Notes under the pieces: model-generated
What the model was told of the DNA's origin: nothing
Seen by the model: only the letters and a program-made list of their open reading frames with translations
The model's database searches: none
Assembly: GCA_023634235.1 (NCBI GenBank)
Contig: JAMKCF010000008.1
Span: forward strand, 10,186,176 to 10,250,175
Origin: Pisaster brevispinus
Lineage: Eukaryota > Echinodermata > Asteroidea > Forcipulatida > Asteriidae
Length of the DNA: 64,000 bases
Direction: 5' to 3'
Made by a program: the position numbers and the translations under genes
In this document: positions 23,524 to 36,200 of the stretch, piece after piece
How the letters are laid out: the number at the start of each line of letters is the position of its first letter
Numbering within the stretch: the stretch's first letter is position 1

Positions 23524-25735
23524 GTACGTGGATTCATTTATTTCCGTTTTGACATGGGGGTGAATATCAACATTTATGTGCAGTCAGCTGCCACATGATT
23601 ATCTTTCTGATGCCAAATAATTATGACCTCCGTCACAAGACTAAGTTTCTCTAGTATGAGTATATGGTTTAAGTAAGTGGTTCGTTGCAAAATAAGGGTT
23701 TTTCTTTGCAAATGCAAGTTGCGGTGTTGTTTACACATTCGACCAGTGTGCCAGCGCAGTACGTAGACTAGGTAGTACTAGTAGAGTAGATTCTATGCAC
23801 GTACTCCCCTTTTGAATCAACTTCCTTCACAACTCACAATTTACCGTGAACCCTCACCATACCATACATTGGGGGGGGGGGGGCGGTGGCTCAGTCAGTC
23901 ACTTACAGCTGCAAATTTCTAGAGTAACTAGAGTAACTAGTGTACTCCTTTTTTCGAAATTTTGAATTCATCGGTCGTACATGGGCAATTCTTCGGTAAC
24001 GGAATTACGCCCATTTGTCACTTTGTCAAGGTTTTAATTCTTTCCTAAGAAAATATGTTCTATGCTAGACAACTAATCTAAACATGGAAAGGGAGCCAAG
24101 ACCCAATCCCCGCAATAGAATTGAAATTGAATGACCCCCCCCCAAAAAAAAAAAAAAACAAACAAACAAACAAACAAACAAACAAAAAATCCAAAAGATT
24201 ACCCTTTAAGGGGCGAAGATTAATATCGGTAACAGAATTACGGTGACAAGCATATTTGAGTTCTCGCATCAATTAATAAAACTCTGAAGTTTTGAAATTT
24301 TTTAATTGAACACTACCTGTTCCTGTTGTACAGGGGTGTTGTTAACTACAATACAATGCAGAACAAAGTTGAAAAACTAATCAGTTCTTTTCATAATTGT
24401 CATTTTAATCACGGTAACAGAATTACGCCTGGGCGGTAATGGAATTACGCCATAGTTTTAATAATTAAAAGCAATACATAACATTGAAATCAACATAAAC
24501 TCATCACAATACAAATTTTAGAAGTTTATAAAATGGCACAAGGGGAAAGCTAGGTGAAAATTAGCAGATCAAAATGTAAATGTAGGCCTAAACATGTCTG
24601 GGCTTCCTTATTTTTTAGGTCAAGGTCAAATGAAAGCAGTCTGGTGATCATGTGATGACTGCATTGCTGGTTCAATTGCTGGTTAGCAGATTTTAGAATT
24701 TGCCCAAATAATAGATCAATCCATTAAGCCCCACCCCCTTACATATTGACCAATCACAGGATTGCCTACATCACCACTGTCAGAGGCAGACTGTACTCAA
24801 GGATTTTACGGTTGCTGACTTGTGATGGCATACTGTACATGTAGCAAAGGTTGTGGTTGGTCAACGTGTGAAATAAGATTGCCTATAATTTTTGTGTCCT
24901 GGTTAAAACAAGGGCTTTAAATCTATTTAACATTTAAGAGGGACATTTTTAATAGAACTTAGAAGTATTTAAAACATACATCATGAACTGCAAAAAATTT
25001 TCAATATTTGCCTCCTCAAATTTTTTTAAATTTACATTCTGTGACGTTGTTCCATTTTAAAAAACGTTTCATAGATTTAGCATAACAACCATGCAAATGG
25101 AAAAATTAGTCCATTTCAAGTTTAGTGAAGGATTTGCTAAATATTACAGAAAACAGCATTTTATCAAATTCCATAAAATTCTACAAATTTCAAATGGATC
25201 AGCAAGCAGAGATGTCAACCTTTGCCCACAAAAAAGAGTACCCCAAACATGCCAAAGAGTAACAATACTATTTTTCGAAGCAAAAATATTATTTTCCTAA
25301 AAATGTGACTAAGTGACTGAAGAGGCTGAATTGAGAAAGAAAATTGTTCTTGGAACATTTGTATGCATGTTTATGGGTTTTAAATGCTCAACTGTGCAAT
25401 TAAGAGAATTTGTAATGGTTTTACATGTATTTACATGTATGTTGTTGTTTTTTTTACCAAAAATCATATTTTACTATGAAAATATGTCATGTACCTAATC
25501 TGGAGGAAATGTGCATCTTTGTGCATGCGTTATTCCATTACCGTTTCATAATTCAGTTACCACTGGAAAAATGCAAAGAAATTAAAATTTTAAAGTTTTT
25601 ATTTTTCATTCATAAATACCCCAGACAGTTTCGCTATTGCTATTGGTGGAGAGCATGTCACGTGGGGGTGTTTAAACGGCTGATAAAGACATAGCTGGAG
25701 CTGTTTAAAACATTAAAACCAGCTGGCTTCGCGTG

Positions 25736-26093
25736 TTGGGCGCGCAAGCTCATGTACGCCAATTTAATTACGCGGAACGCAATATATACATGAAGTTATA
25801 AGTACCAGCGCGTAATCTATTTTTACACGCACACACAACCCAACGCGCACCAAACAGAATTTTTAAAAAGTTTTTGAAAAATGTACAAACTTTGAAAATT
25901 CGCTACGAAGCAAATTGGGCGCGCAAGCTCATGTACGCCAATTTAATTACGCGGAACGCAATATATAGCTATTAGTACCAGCGCACAATCTATTTTTACA
26001 CGCGCGTACACACACAACCCAACGCGCACCAAACATAACTTTTAAAAAGTTTTTTAAAAAGTACAAACTTCGAAAATTCGCTGCGAAGCAGAT
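25736..26093. repeat. Tandem duplication of a 179-bp unit
   Basis: TTGGGCGCGCAAGCTCATGT begins at 25736 and again at 25915. The two units are nearly identical throughout, with small indels around a CACACA tract (CACACGCACACACAACCC in the first, with extra bases in the second) and AAGTT runs. The unit itself contains no recognised gene. Confidence 0.9.
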
Positions 26094-26274
26094 TGTCACA
26101 GATTGTCTAACATTTTTTCGCTTTTTAACAAAAGGGCATTTATGAATGGGAATAAAAGAGTATAAGTGACTCGTCAATACTCTTTTATTTCCTTATTTAC
26201 AAATGTATGCTTATAGTACCGGTAGGGTCTTTTCTCAACATACATGATTTGAAGGGAAAAAACAAGACATTTTG

Positions 26275-26620
26275 TGGCGTGTCGTGGCCTAGCGGTTAAG
26301 AGCACCGGATTCAAGCTCTGGTGTTTGATCAGCAGAGTGTGGGTTCGAGTCCCGGTCGCAACACTTGTGTCCTTAACCAAGACACTTAACCATGATTGCT
26401 TCGAAAAGTTGGGGAGGTAGTGCTTTCTGCTCTACCAGCCAGGCTTCTGATGGATGATACCCAAGCCTACATCCGTATGGACTGTAAAGGGGGTAACCCT
26501 GTTTCAGCCCCAGGAGTAGGTGGCAACGGCCCCTGGAAAAAATAGTTGATTGTAGCCCACACCTTGAAGTGGCCTTCAGGCCTTGTGTGTCTGGCTACTT
26601 GCATTAAAAAATAAAAATTA
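26275..26620 (+). mobile_element. tRNA-derived SINE with A and B boxes
   Basis: GTGGCCTAGCGGTTAAGAGC is a tRNA-Leu/Ser-like A box and GTGGGTTCGAGTCCCGGT a B box. They are followed by TTGTGTCCTTAACCAAGACA then CTTAACC and a 3' body ending in an A-rich tail (AAAAAATAAAAATTAAAAAA). The tRNA part lacks a consistent acceptor stem, so this is a SINE. The same head lies on the minus strand at 55060-55189 with a different tail. Confidence 0.85.
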
Positions 26621-27239
26621 AAAAATAAATAAAAACTTTTGCAATTTTTTCGGTAATGGAATTATGTGCAAATTTTGACATTTTTAAGTGAAGGCCTACA
26701 CTTTTATATAAAATTAGAAGGGGAGATGGCCTTAGCTTTTGATCTAAACTGGACCTTCGTCAAAGGCATAAACAAGAACAAACACATACATCCATTTATA
26801 GCAAAAAGAGGAGCAAAGGATTAAGGGAGTGTATCCAGAAAAAAGCGGGAAAATCAGAGCCAATCAGAGTTATAGATTGTTTTTTTAATGACCCTGAGTA
26901 ATGTTGGTAATTTGTAACATTATAAAAAAATCAAACCTTTTTCCTGTAATTCAGAAAGTACATATAGGCCTACTGTACACACAACATTTTTTTACCAAAT
27001 CTGCATGTTTTTAATCATAAATTGCAAAAATCACTGTTTTTCCAGAAATGTATGTTTGTTTTCCAATTTCATTTTTGAACTGAATTTAATTGAGGTCTGG
27101 AAAAACTTTTAAAAAGTTTAAAATGTAAATATTAAATTTTGACATTTTTTCCCCTCCCATGGAGAATAACTGACTAGCGAAGAATTCAAAATGTCGAAAA
27201 AAGGAGTACAGCGCCCCAGTAACTGAGTCTATAGAGTAA

Positions 27240-28760
27240 CTATGTTTTTTAATTGTCATAGTATTGCAATTGTGCTATATTGCCATAATTTATTGCGATA
27301 CATTGCTGTATTTTATTTCATTATATCACTGTACTAGATGGTGTTATATTGCTTTTTATATTGCCAGACTTTATTGCATTATATTGCCGTATTTTTATTA
27401 TTTTTATATCATTGTATTTTATTGCATTTTATTGTTGTACTACATCATGTATTCTGTTATATCACCGTTTATATTGCCATATTTTATTGCATTATATTGC
27501 CGTATTATAAAGCGATAATTGCGTTATTTTATCGTACTAATTGCATTATATCATTATATCGTTTTATCGTTACATTGCATTACCGTAATTTTCGGATTAT
27601 AAACCGCGGTTTATACGTTGATTTTGACATTTTTTTGTACTCCTGCGGTTTATGCGCCGGGCGGCTTATACGCCGACGTATAAATATTGAAGAGAAAAAA
27701 CAGCATTTTTTTAAAGAAAGATCGTTTGTAAAATATTCTAAAATAATGCTATCCTAATAGATCCTTTCAATTACGTTCAATATTGTCAACTTCAATACAT
27801 TTCGACTTTAATTACAACGCAACTCGCACTGTGGCAACTACACATGTACAATGACTGACTGATGTGCCGCCCGCCTGTCACTGCACATCGCCACAAAGAG
27901 GACCGCAAACACGCACGGCCCCTCTGTGTGTGTACTTATACACATGCTGTGATTGGCCGTTGATGATTGTCCGTTGATGATTGTCCGTTGATGATTGGCC
28001 GTTGATAGTTCCATTCATAAGATCTTGGCTAGACTTCTGACGGCTCGAGTAGATAGCGCCTGCTGCACATTGTACAACACATAGCCTGAACATCTGACGC
28101 CACACTTCGAGGCTCGGGGCCCAGTCTAAGTCTAATCAAACGTGAACAGATTTTGTCAACAGAGGGCGATGCGATGCAGGGCAAAGTTCAACTATTTCTC
28201 GGTGTGCGTTGTCGACCGATCGTTGATTCACGAAGATTTTGTTGCCAACGAAGTTCAAAACATGGTCAACACAACCGATCATCAAATCACGAATTCTTGA
28301 AAACGTGTGTTGATGGAAAAAGTATAATTCAGGACTGATAGTATGAGATAAAAAATCACCCAAAACGCAGTTTTGCAAACTTCACTTCCGTGTTTTGAGG
28401 TTAGTTTTTTGTAACATTTTGGCCGCGGTTTATACGCCGCGCGGTTTATACGCTGACACTAAATATTTGTTTCCATATTTTGGAGCAATGCGGTTTATAC
28501 GCCGGGCGGTTTATAATCCGAAAATTACGGTATATCGTCGTACTATTGCATTACATGTACATGTGTATGTCGCTACAATTAAATTGCTATACATTGCTGT
28601 ATTTTCTTGGGATATATCGTCTTACTAAGTTGCCTTATTATCGCCATAATTTATTGCATATCTCCATACTACATGTATTGTGTAAAGTACGGCAATATAA
28701 CAAAATACAGCGATTAACACAATAGTACAGCAATATGTAACCCGACAGCGATTTTGCAAT
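27240..28760. repeat. ATTG-rich degenerate low-complexity tract
   Basis: Short irregular repeats built on TTGCATTATATTGCCGTATT fill 27240-27580 and resume at 28531-28760. The gap between them is a MITE insertion. Reading frames here are products of composition. Confidence 0.75.
27583..28530. mobile_element. 948-bp TA-flanked MITE, CCGTAATTTTCGG termini
   Basis: It begins CCGTAATTTTCGGATTATAA and ends with the reverse complement of the same, with TA on both sides (27581-27582, 28531-28532). Subterminal copies of GCGGTTTATACGCCG occur at both ends in inverted order. Inside, GATTGTCCGTTGAT is repeated four times at 27955-28010. No transposase frame is visible. The TA duplication and terminal sequence fit a non-autonomous Tc1/mariner-like element. 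Confidence 0.85.
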
Positions 28761-28769
28761 TCTACAGTG

Positions 28770-30060
28770 ATACAATGCTGTAAAAAAACACGAGTTCTCT
28801 AGGAATTGGTGAGTCGAGCCACCGTAAAGAGTTACACCGGCATGGATGTCAAACGTTGGGGGAGCTAAGAGAGGGACAGGCCCCTCCCCTTTTTTTTATT
28901 TCATTCGGGGGGGGGGGGGAGGGGGGATCCAAGGGCGACATAAATTTAGCCCTCTCACGATGGGCCACTCACGAAAAAAATATATATCATGCTAATTTAT
29001 ATTAGGCAATCCTGGTCATATCCTTTCACCCATTTCTGCAAGAATTTCTTTAAAAAAAAGAAACTCTTTGAAAAAGCAAATTGAAAACACTGCCTTTACA
29101 TTTTATTTTTAAATTAAGTTCCATGCTTTCTTACAGCTGCAATCCCATGACTTATATATAAGCAAGGCACATGTTAAATCTTAAAAAAGAGAGTACCTTT
29201 GGTAATTATACTAAAAATTTAAAGACCATAAACAATTGATAATGTTCATTTTGAGAAACTATTCCATTTCAAGTAATGTGGTTTAGAGAAAGGGATTCAA
29301 AACAACTTCAATCTGAGAAAAGTTTCATGCATGAAATGTTTCTCAGAGTATGCGTATTTCATGTATTTCCAGGCTTTCCTGGTCATTTTTGGCAAATAGC
29401 AGCTTATTTCACTTTCATGGATTGGATTTGTATTAAAACAACTTGGCTTTTTTAGTTGAAACTTTGAGGCCTGCATCCTTTTGGTAAGGTAATTTATCCT
29501 CATTGGGTCACACACGCCTGCATATGCTGCATGCCCTGTAGTAGTACAGGGACTCCTCCTGAAGCCAAGCCAACAACTACAGCTACATGTAATGCCCTTT
29601 ATTATTCACAATATCCCTGCTTCCAGTCCACACAAAATACACATGTACAGTATGTACAGTTCTGTAAGACTGAGTAACGTAAATTAAAAAGCAAATGTTA
29701 AAATGGAGCCATATGTAACAGCCGACTTTATAGGCCTTTGACAGATACTGGATTCTCCAACCCTTCTTAGACAACTGTACCATAGATGCTTTGCTTGATG
29801 TGGTTTTAACTATCATATATTTTCTATGATTTCTCACAGGTGTTGCAGACTTCGTAATACATGTATGATGTATTCTTAATGTTGACAAAACCTCATCAAA
29901 CTTCATGTTTAGAGTTGCAACAATGCTTTTCATTTTTACCTGCCGAGATACACCGTGTACTATTGATTTTGAGAATTGAACAATTTCCAAAATGTAAGAT
30001 TCAGTGACTTCGTAATAAAAGAGATTTATTTCAAAGAACTCTTTGTACACGTACCTAACA
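28770..30060. other. Non-coding stretch before the Rab GTPase exon
   Basis: No exon is recognised. There are G-rich homopolymer tracts at 28907-28926. The 155-codon minus-strand frame at 29583-30050 resembles nothing I know. If the 23481 exon is used, all of this is Rab intron 1. Confidence 0.4.
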
Positions 30061-30063
30061 AAG

Positions 30064-30263
30064 AAGTAAGGATGCAGTACGGTGATACAAGATCACCCAA
30101 ATTTAAAGTGATTCTCTTGGGAGAATCTGGAGTAGGTAAAACGTCACTGTTTCAGAGATTTCGCTCCAGAGACATTCCGTCATCTGCAAAGTCAGCATTG
30201 ATGTTGGACTGCTATCAGCACAGTCGACAGTTTGCTGTTGGACCCTATGGCCGTACAGTTCAG
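30064..30263 (+). CDS. Rab exon with P-loop
   Basis: Encodes [20 protein letters not shown] then [14 protein letters not shown] and switch I. Two AGs three bases apart (ending at 30063 and 30066) form a tandem NAGNAG-type acceptor; both keep frame with the 23481 exon and differ by one residue. The acceptor's pyrimidine tract is weak. Confidence 0.85.
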
Positions 30264-33200
30264 GTAGGTTTCTTTTTCACCATATTTGTTTTAATACATC
30301 TATTTATTTGACTCTTCTTCAATTTGCACTGTTTTCCAAACAGACAAAAACTTATAAATCACAATATTTAAACTTTAAAAACCATATTTAAACTTTAAAA
30401 AACCCTGAAAGAATTTTTTTTTCCAAAATCAAGGCTTTGATCCTGTATGATCTCTTTATTGGACCTCCAAGCCATGGGCTGTTTGATCTCTGTCTTCAAG
30501 GACTTCCACGCCGTGGTCTGTATGACCTCTGTCTTGGACCTCCATGCCATGGCCTTTGCATTCACTGTCTAGGACCCCCATGCCATGGCCTGAATAATCA
30601 CTGTCTTGGACCTCCTGGCCATGGCCTGTATAATCTCTTTTGGGGAACAAGGCTGTGATCTCCAGGCCATTGCTGTGATCTCCAGGCCAAGGCTGTGATC
30701 TCCAGGCCATGGTTGCGATTTCTAGGCCATGGCTGTGATCTCCAGGCCATGACTGTGATCTCCAGGCCATGACTGTGATCTCCAGGCCATTGCTGTGATC
30801 TCCAGGCCATTGCTGTGATCTCCAGGCCATGGCTGTGATCTCCAGGCCATGACTGTGATCTCCAGGCCATTGCTGTGATCTCCAGGCCATTGCTGTGATC
30901 TCCAGGCCATGACTGTGATCTCCAGGCCATGGCTGCGATCTCCATTCCATGGATGCGATCTTCATCTTATGACTGTGACCTCCAGGCCATTGCTGTGATC
31001 TCCAGGCCATGGCTGTGATCTCAGGCCATGGATGCGATTTCTAGGCCATGGCTGTGATCTCCAGGCCATGACTGTGATCTCCAGGCCATTGCTGTGATCT
31101 CCAGGCCATGGCTGTGATCTCCAGGCCATGGCTGTGATCTCCAGGCCATAGCTGTGATCTCCAGGCCATGACTGTGATCTCCAGGCCATGGCTGCGATCT
31201 CCATTCCATGGATGCGATCTTCATCTTTTGACTGTGACCTCCAGGCCATTGCTGTGATCTCCAGGCCATGGCTGTGATCTCCAGGCCATGGATGCGATCT
31301 TCATCTTATGGCTGTGATCTCCAGGCCATGGCTGTGATCTCCAGGCCATGGCTGTGATCTCCAGGCCATGACTGTGATTTCCAGGCCATGGCTGTAATCT
31401 CCAGGCCATTGCTGTGATCTCCAGGCCATGCTATGATCTCCAGACCATGGCTGTGATCTCCAGGCCATGGTTGTGATCTCCAGGCTATCACTGTGATCTC
31501 CAGGCCATGGTTGTGATCTCCATGCCATTGCTGTGATCTCCAGGCCATGGTTGTGATCTCCATGCTATGGCTGCTATGTCTGGGACATAGCTGTGATCTC
31601 TGTGATGGAACTCCAGGCTTGACATGGATCTTTAACTCGGATCATTGCCTGATTTCTGTGTTTTACCTTAAGACCATGGTATTGATCCTTGTCTTGGACT
31701 TCCAGGCGGTATCTTGGACTTTTGGCAAACTTGTTCTAAACTATGTGCAGTGGTGCAACTTTACAGTTTACTCTTTGCTTGTATTGTACTACTATCAATT
31801 TCTCCTAATGATTCCGTCTTTTCTTATTGTGAGTACGGAAATAAATGTTTCATTGAATTGAATGTTGGAATGGGGTCTCACTGCATGTTACCTTCAGTAG
31901 CATTCACTGCCTTACCTGCCTAACAGCAACACTCACAAACATGAATTTGAAAATTTCACGCATGCATTTCTTCCAGTAGAATTGGGTATTAAAGTTCCTT
32001 GATGACTCGCTTAAAAAAAGTATTTTGTTGCCATAGGATTTTATACATTACTGAGCGATACTTCAAGTTTTTATTTTGGGGAGGGGCCAAGCATGAAATG
32101 ATTGTGAAAGGGACTCAGACTTGGTTTCCGTGTATGATTTGACAATTGACCCTTTGATGTCATCAACTTACACAGTCCCCTCTGGTGACATTTTTTCAAA
32201 ATGTATTAGTTTATAAAATAATAATTCCTGAACAAAACATCACTTTCACATACATGTCAAAGGAAAGGTAAAATATGGAATAATATGAAATTGATAATGT
32301 TGCACCCAGGGTAGTGATTATTTACGATTCACCACGGGGTAGATTTCATAACTGTAAAAACGGATGAAATAATAGAAGACAGTGAGTATTTGCTGAGACT
32401 TATTTATTTCATGTGTGATTTGTGCTGTTGTAAGCAAACACCACTTTGTTAAGAGAATCCTTCCAGTTAGATTTCTGCTCATCAGTCAATGCTCGCAACA
32501 TCTGAAGAAGAGTACAGTTAAACCGTTCCACCTGACCATTTCCTTGGGGGTGGTAAGGAGTTGTCCTGGAGTGGCCAACACGCTGAACTTCTCCAGTTGA
32601 CGGAACAGATTATTCTCAAATTCCTTGCCCTGATCATGATGAATTTTCTTTGGAAACCCAAACTTCAAAACAAAGTCATTGAAAATCTTCTCTGCTACTG
32701 TTTTTCCGGATTTGTTGGTTGTGGGATAGTATTGAGCGAAGCGGGTGAAGTGATCCATAACCACAAGTATGTACTCGTAGCCACCCTTGCATTTTTCTAG
32801 ATGGAGGAAATCAATGGACACGAGCTGGAATGGTTCAGTTGTTGTGATGCTAGTGAGTGGGGCTCTTACAGGCAAATTGGGTCGCTTCTGCTTGAGACAG
32901 CTGCATTCTTGTGTGACATAGTGATCAATGTCACGTGCCATGTGAGGCCAAAAAAACCTATCTCTTGCCAGGTTTACCACTCGTTCTGAGCCGAGATGTC
33001 CCATGTCATTATGAAGCTCCTTGTACACCAGTGGTCTGAATTTCAGAGGGAGAACAACTTGATTCCTAGAAATAGTTCGTCTGTGCAATATACCCTCTGC
33101 ATCTAGATGCAAGTGGTCCCATTCTCTCATCAGTGCTTGTGTCTCTGGTAATTCATCTATCCGCTGCTGTTTGGATGGTCGTCTTTGTAAGTCCTTATAT

Positions 33201-36200
33201 TTGATCACTTGATTAATTGCCTGGTCCTCCCTCTGGGCTGTTGCAAGGCTCTGTCTAATTATGGACTTCATTGGTTGCATTGTCCTTTCCTCTGGCTGTT
33301 GGGCTGCATCATCAACTCCAATGGCCGACCCACGACACTTGATGGCTAGTCATAGCTTCGATGCCTTGGATTGTTGCATCTAAAGCGGCAGGAGTGACCT
33401 CTTGAGTACAGGCTGACACAAATTCCTCAACATTCATTGGTAGTCGAGACAGTGCATCGGCATCTCTGTTGGCTCTACCCGGTCTGTATTTGATAGTAAA
33501 GTAGAAGTCGGCCAATTCAGCCACCCATCGATGTCCAGTCGCATTGAGTCTCGCTGTTGAAAGGACATATGTCAAGGGGTTGTTGTCGGTGTACACGACG
33601 AATGAAGGGGCATAGAAAAGATAATCCCGGAACTTGTCGGTAATAGCCCATTTAAGAGCTAAGAATTCCAACTTCCCTGAATGTAGGTGGTAGTTTTTCT
33701 CTGCTGGTGTTAGCGTTCTCGACCCAAAAGCAATAACTCTTGTCTTCCCCTCCTGTTTCTGGTATAGAACTGCACCAAGGCCTTCTTGGGATGCATCGGT
33801 TGTGAGGAAGAAAGCATCACTGAAGTTAGGGTAGGCCATTACTGGTGGTTTCATAAGGCTGTCTATGAGGGAGCTGAGAATTTGATGCATTGGTTTCAGG
33901 CTGGATGATGTTAGCCTGAGCCTCATGGGTTGAACTACCCTTACGTCCCTGTAGCTTTGTCTGGCTCTCCTCTTCATTTGTGGCCGCGGTATTTAGGTAT
34001 TCGAAAAGATCTTCATCCGTGATTGGACGCAGCTCTGCCTTGACACTGTTGTCTCTGAGGCCCGTAAGAACAGAGTGTAGGAAAACACCCTGTACCAAGG
34101 TGGAATCATAGGTGAAGGATGATCCTGTTCTTGTGACGCAAATATTACTCTTTGACGTAGCTCCAATGCACGGATAAGAAAGGCTTGCACCGTCTCTTTC
34201 TGCTCCTGGGCCAATCGGGAAAGCTGGGTGAATAATTCCGTCACATCTTTCTCTCGGAAGTGTGATCGCAGCAATCGCCTCAGTGTGGGAAGCGTCAAAT
34301 CCTGTTTGCCTTCAAGATAACTTCGGAGTTTCGCTCCTGGAATGATACTACGGATAACTGCCGCCACAATCTCCTTCTCAGGATATTTTTTGTCTTGGCC
34401 GGTTTGTATTTGGTGAATTAGACTTGAGAACGACAGCTTGTCCTTCTGGCCAGGCTCCCCGATTTGCCCGGCTATCTTGAACTCTTGTCGTAGGGTCACC
34501 GCTGGCGTCTGGCTTGGAGGTTTGGAGGGGGCTGGCTCTTCATTTTCTGACGGGGAGGGGTTATCTTCATTGCTCGATACTGCGGAGTCAATCTTGCCGA
34601 TGGCCTCCAGCACTGCTTTCAGCACGGATAATCCTCCATCCGCAAGTACTTCGACTTCATCTCGGTCAAGGTGGCGGTTGATGAGCTTTACCTTTCTCAG
34701 CCGAGACAATTCATGTGTAACTCCTTCAACCCAAAGATCTTCTGTGATTTCACTACACGCCATTTTCTTTCTAGAGCAGGGCAGGCATTGGTGTTTAATG
34801 TGTATCTGCCTCGCGACAGCTACTCATCAAAACCAGTCCTGGCTAGATCGCCAATTGTTGCACCCAGGGTAGTGATTATTTACGATTCACCACGGGGTAG
34901 ATTTCATAACTGTAAAAACGGATGAAATAATAGAAGACACTGAGTATTTGCTGAGACTTATTTATTTCATGTGCGATACCACTGCCATGTCATCCAGATA
35001 TAAAACAATTCACATCACATCAGTGATACATCTAGACTCAAAAGGCTAACTGACAAGTACATTATCAATAACTCATTAAAATACTTGAAAATGTCTTACA
35101 ATAATAATAGTAAAATGATACATTAAACAGTAACGTTTCTTCCTCTTAAAACAGACCTTTATGATGTAAACAACATATTTATCATAACCATTGAAAACTA
35201 GGGTTAAATTCCAACTCAAACTGTGTAGGCCTTTGTGACTTTATCACTACCAATCATACTCAAAACACAGTCCTATTTAACTCCCTAGTCTTTGGTAAAC
35301 CATGAAGGTAGAAAGAAAACCAACACTAAAAAACACATAAGATAAAGGATATAAAGAAAAACATTAATTTAAAAACACTCTGGGAGACAAGTTTACATAA
35401 CACAACTGGACCCTTCTAACTGCTTGGCACTTGACTCTTGCTATGGAACCCAAAGGGATGTCCAATACACAGTAGGGCTAGGTAGCTACCTTATATTCCC
35501 AGCTACATTGACCATAGCCCCAGGGCTTAAGAGTTGATTTCTCTTCCAGGGGTGATTGTGCCACATAGGCAAAGCATGGTCTCTAATCACCAGAGCTGAC
35601 TGTATAAAATATGCCTTGTTATATAACACCCAAGCAGATCCTTGCCATTTGTTGTCCTTTGGACGTGATTGCAAAAAAAAAGTACTATTGCACGCTACGT
35701 CACTCACCGTGCATTTTTCGTTCCATTCACCGTGCATTTTTCTTTCCATCCGAAAAGTACTATTGCACGGTGCGTAAAACATCACTGCGTGCGCGTGTCT
35801 TTGGTAATGCAGCAGTCTTACTGATCTACTTGGATGTTATATAAAACAAATAATGAATGTTTTTCATTCGTGCAACAGTGCGAATATTTGCATTCGTTGA
35901 AAGATGGAATGTTCCATTCAACTTGGCTCCGTCTCGTTGAATAGAACATTCCATCTTTCAACTCATGAAAATATTCGCACCATTGCACTCATAAACATTC
36001 ATTATTTGTATACTATCTACTGTACTGCAAAGATAATGGCACCTCTGAACTATCTGTAACCTAACTAAAAACTACTATGACTTTTCTATCTCCAAATACA
36101 CCTTACTGAGAAAGTCATTCACCAAAATCCTAGTATCAATGAATTCTATAAAGTCTTAAGCTTTCAGACACTTAAATAATGATAACCAAAGCAACATTAG

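Larger units (their letters stand above)
23941..27210. mobile_element. Candidate 3.3-kb element with 29-bp inverted ends
   Basis: The 29 bases at 23941-23969 (TGTACTCCTTTTTTCGAAAT ...) match the reverse complement of 27182-27210 at 28 positions. The right end continues into GCGCCCCAGTAACTGAGTCT, the tip of the foldback family seen at 21965-22069; the left tip is shortened to AGAGTAACTAG. No transposase was recognised inside. The interval also holds a 179-bp duplication, a SINE and a recurring CGGTAACGGAATTACG motif. It could be one large non-autonomous element or two small ones on either side of unrelated DNA. Confidence 0.5.
32298..34977 (-). mobile_element. Ty3/Gypsy LTR retrotransposon with large internal deletion
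   Basis: On the minus strand: an LTR end GGGTGCAACA at 34856 followed by a primer-site-like ATTGGCGATCTAGCC, a gag region, an RNase H domain and an integrase, ending in a second LTR end at 32298. The LTR segments 34856-34977 and 32298-32419 match over 122 bases with two differences seen, suggesting recent insertion. Protease and most of the reverse transcriptase are gone, and the 3' LTR cuts into the integrase. It lies in the Rab intron in antisense orientation. Confidence 0.85.

Noticed and set aside
26280..26365. tRNA-Leu or tRNA-Ser gene
   Set aside because: The same head with extra body sequence is repeated at 55060-55189; the structure is that of a SINE.
27264..27518. Tyr/Ile-rich frames resembling membrane proteins
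   Set aside because: They arise from ATTG/TATT low-complexity DNA; there is no conserved motif.
29976..30071. N-terminal extension of the Rab frame from 29976
   Set aside because: The only start there is TTG; the upstream residues do not resemble a Rab N-terminus. ATG 30072 or an upstream exon is more likely.
30456..31563. Series of minus-strand frames beginning MAWRSQ
   Set aside because: They are translations of the 20-bp minisatellite; three 20-base units make 60 bases, so any stop-free unit set stays open.
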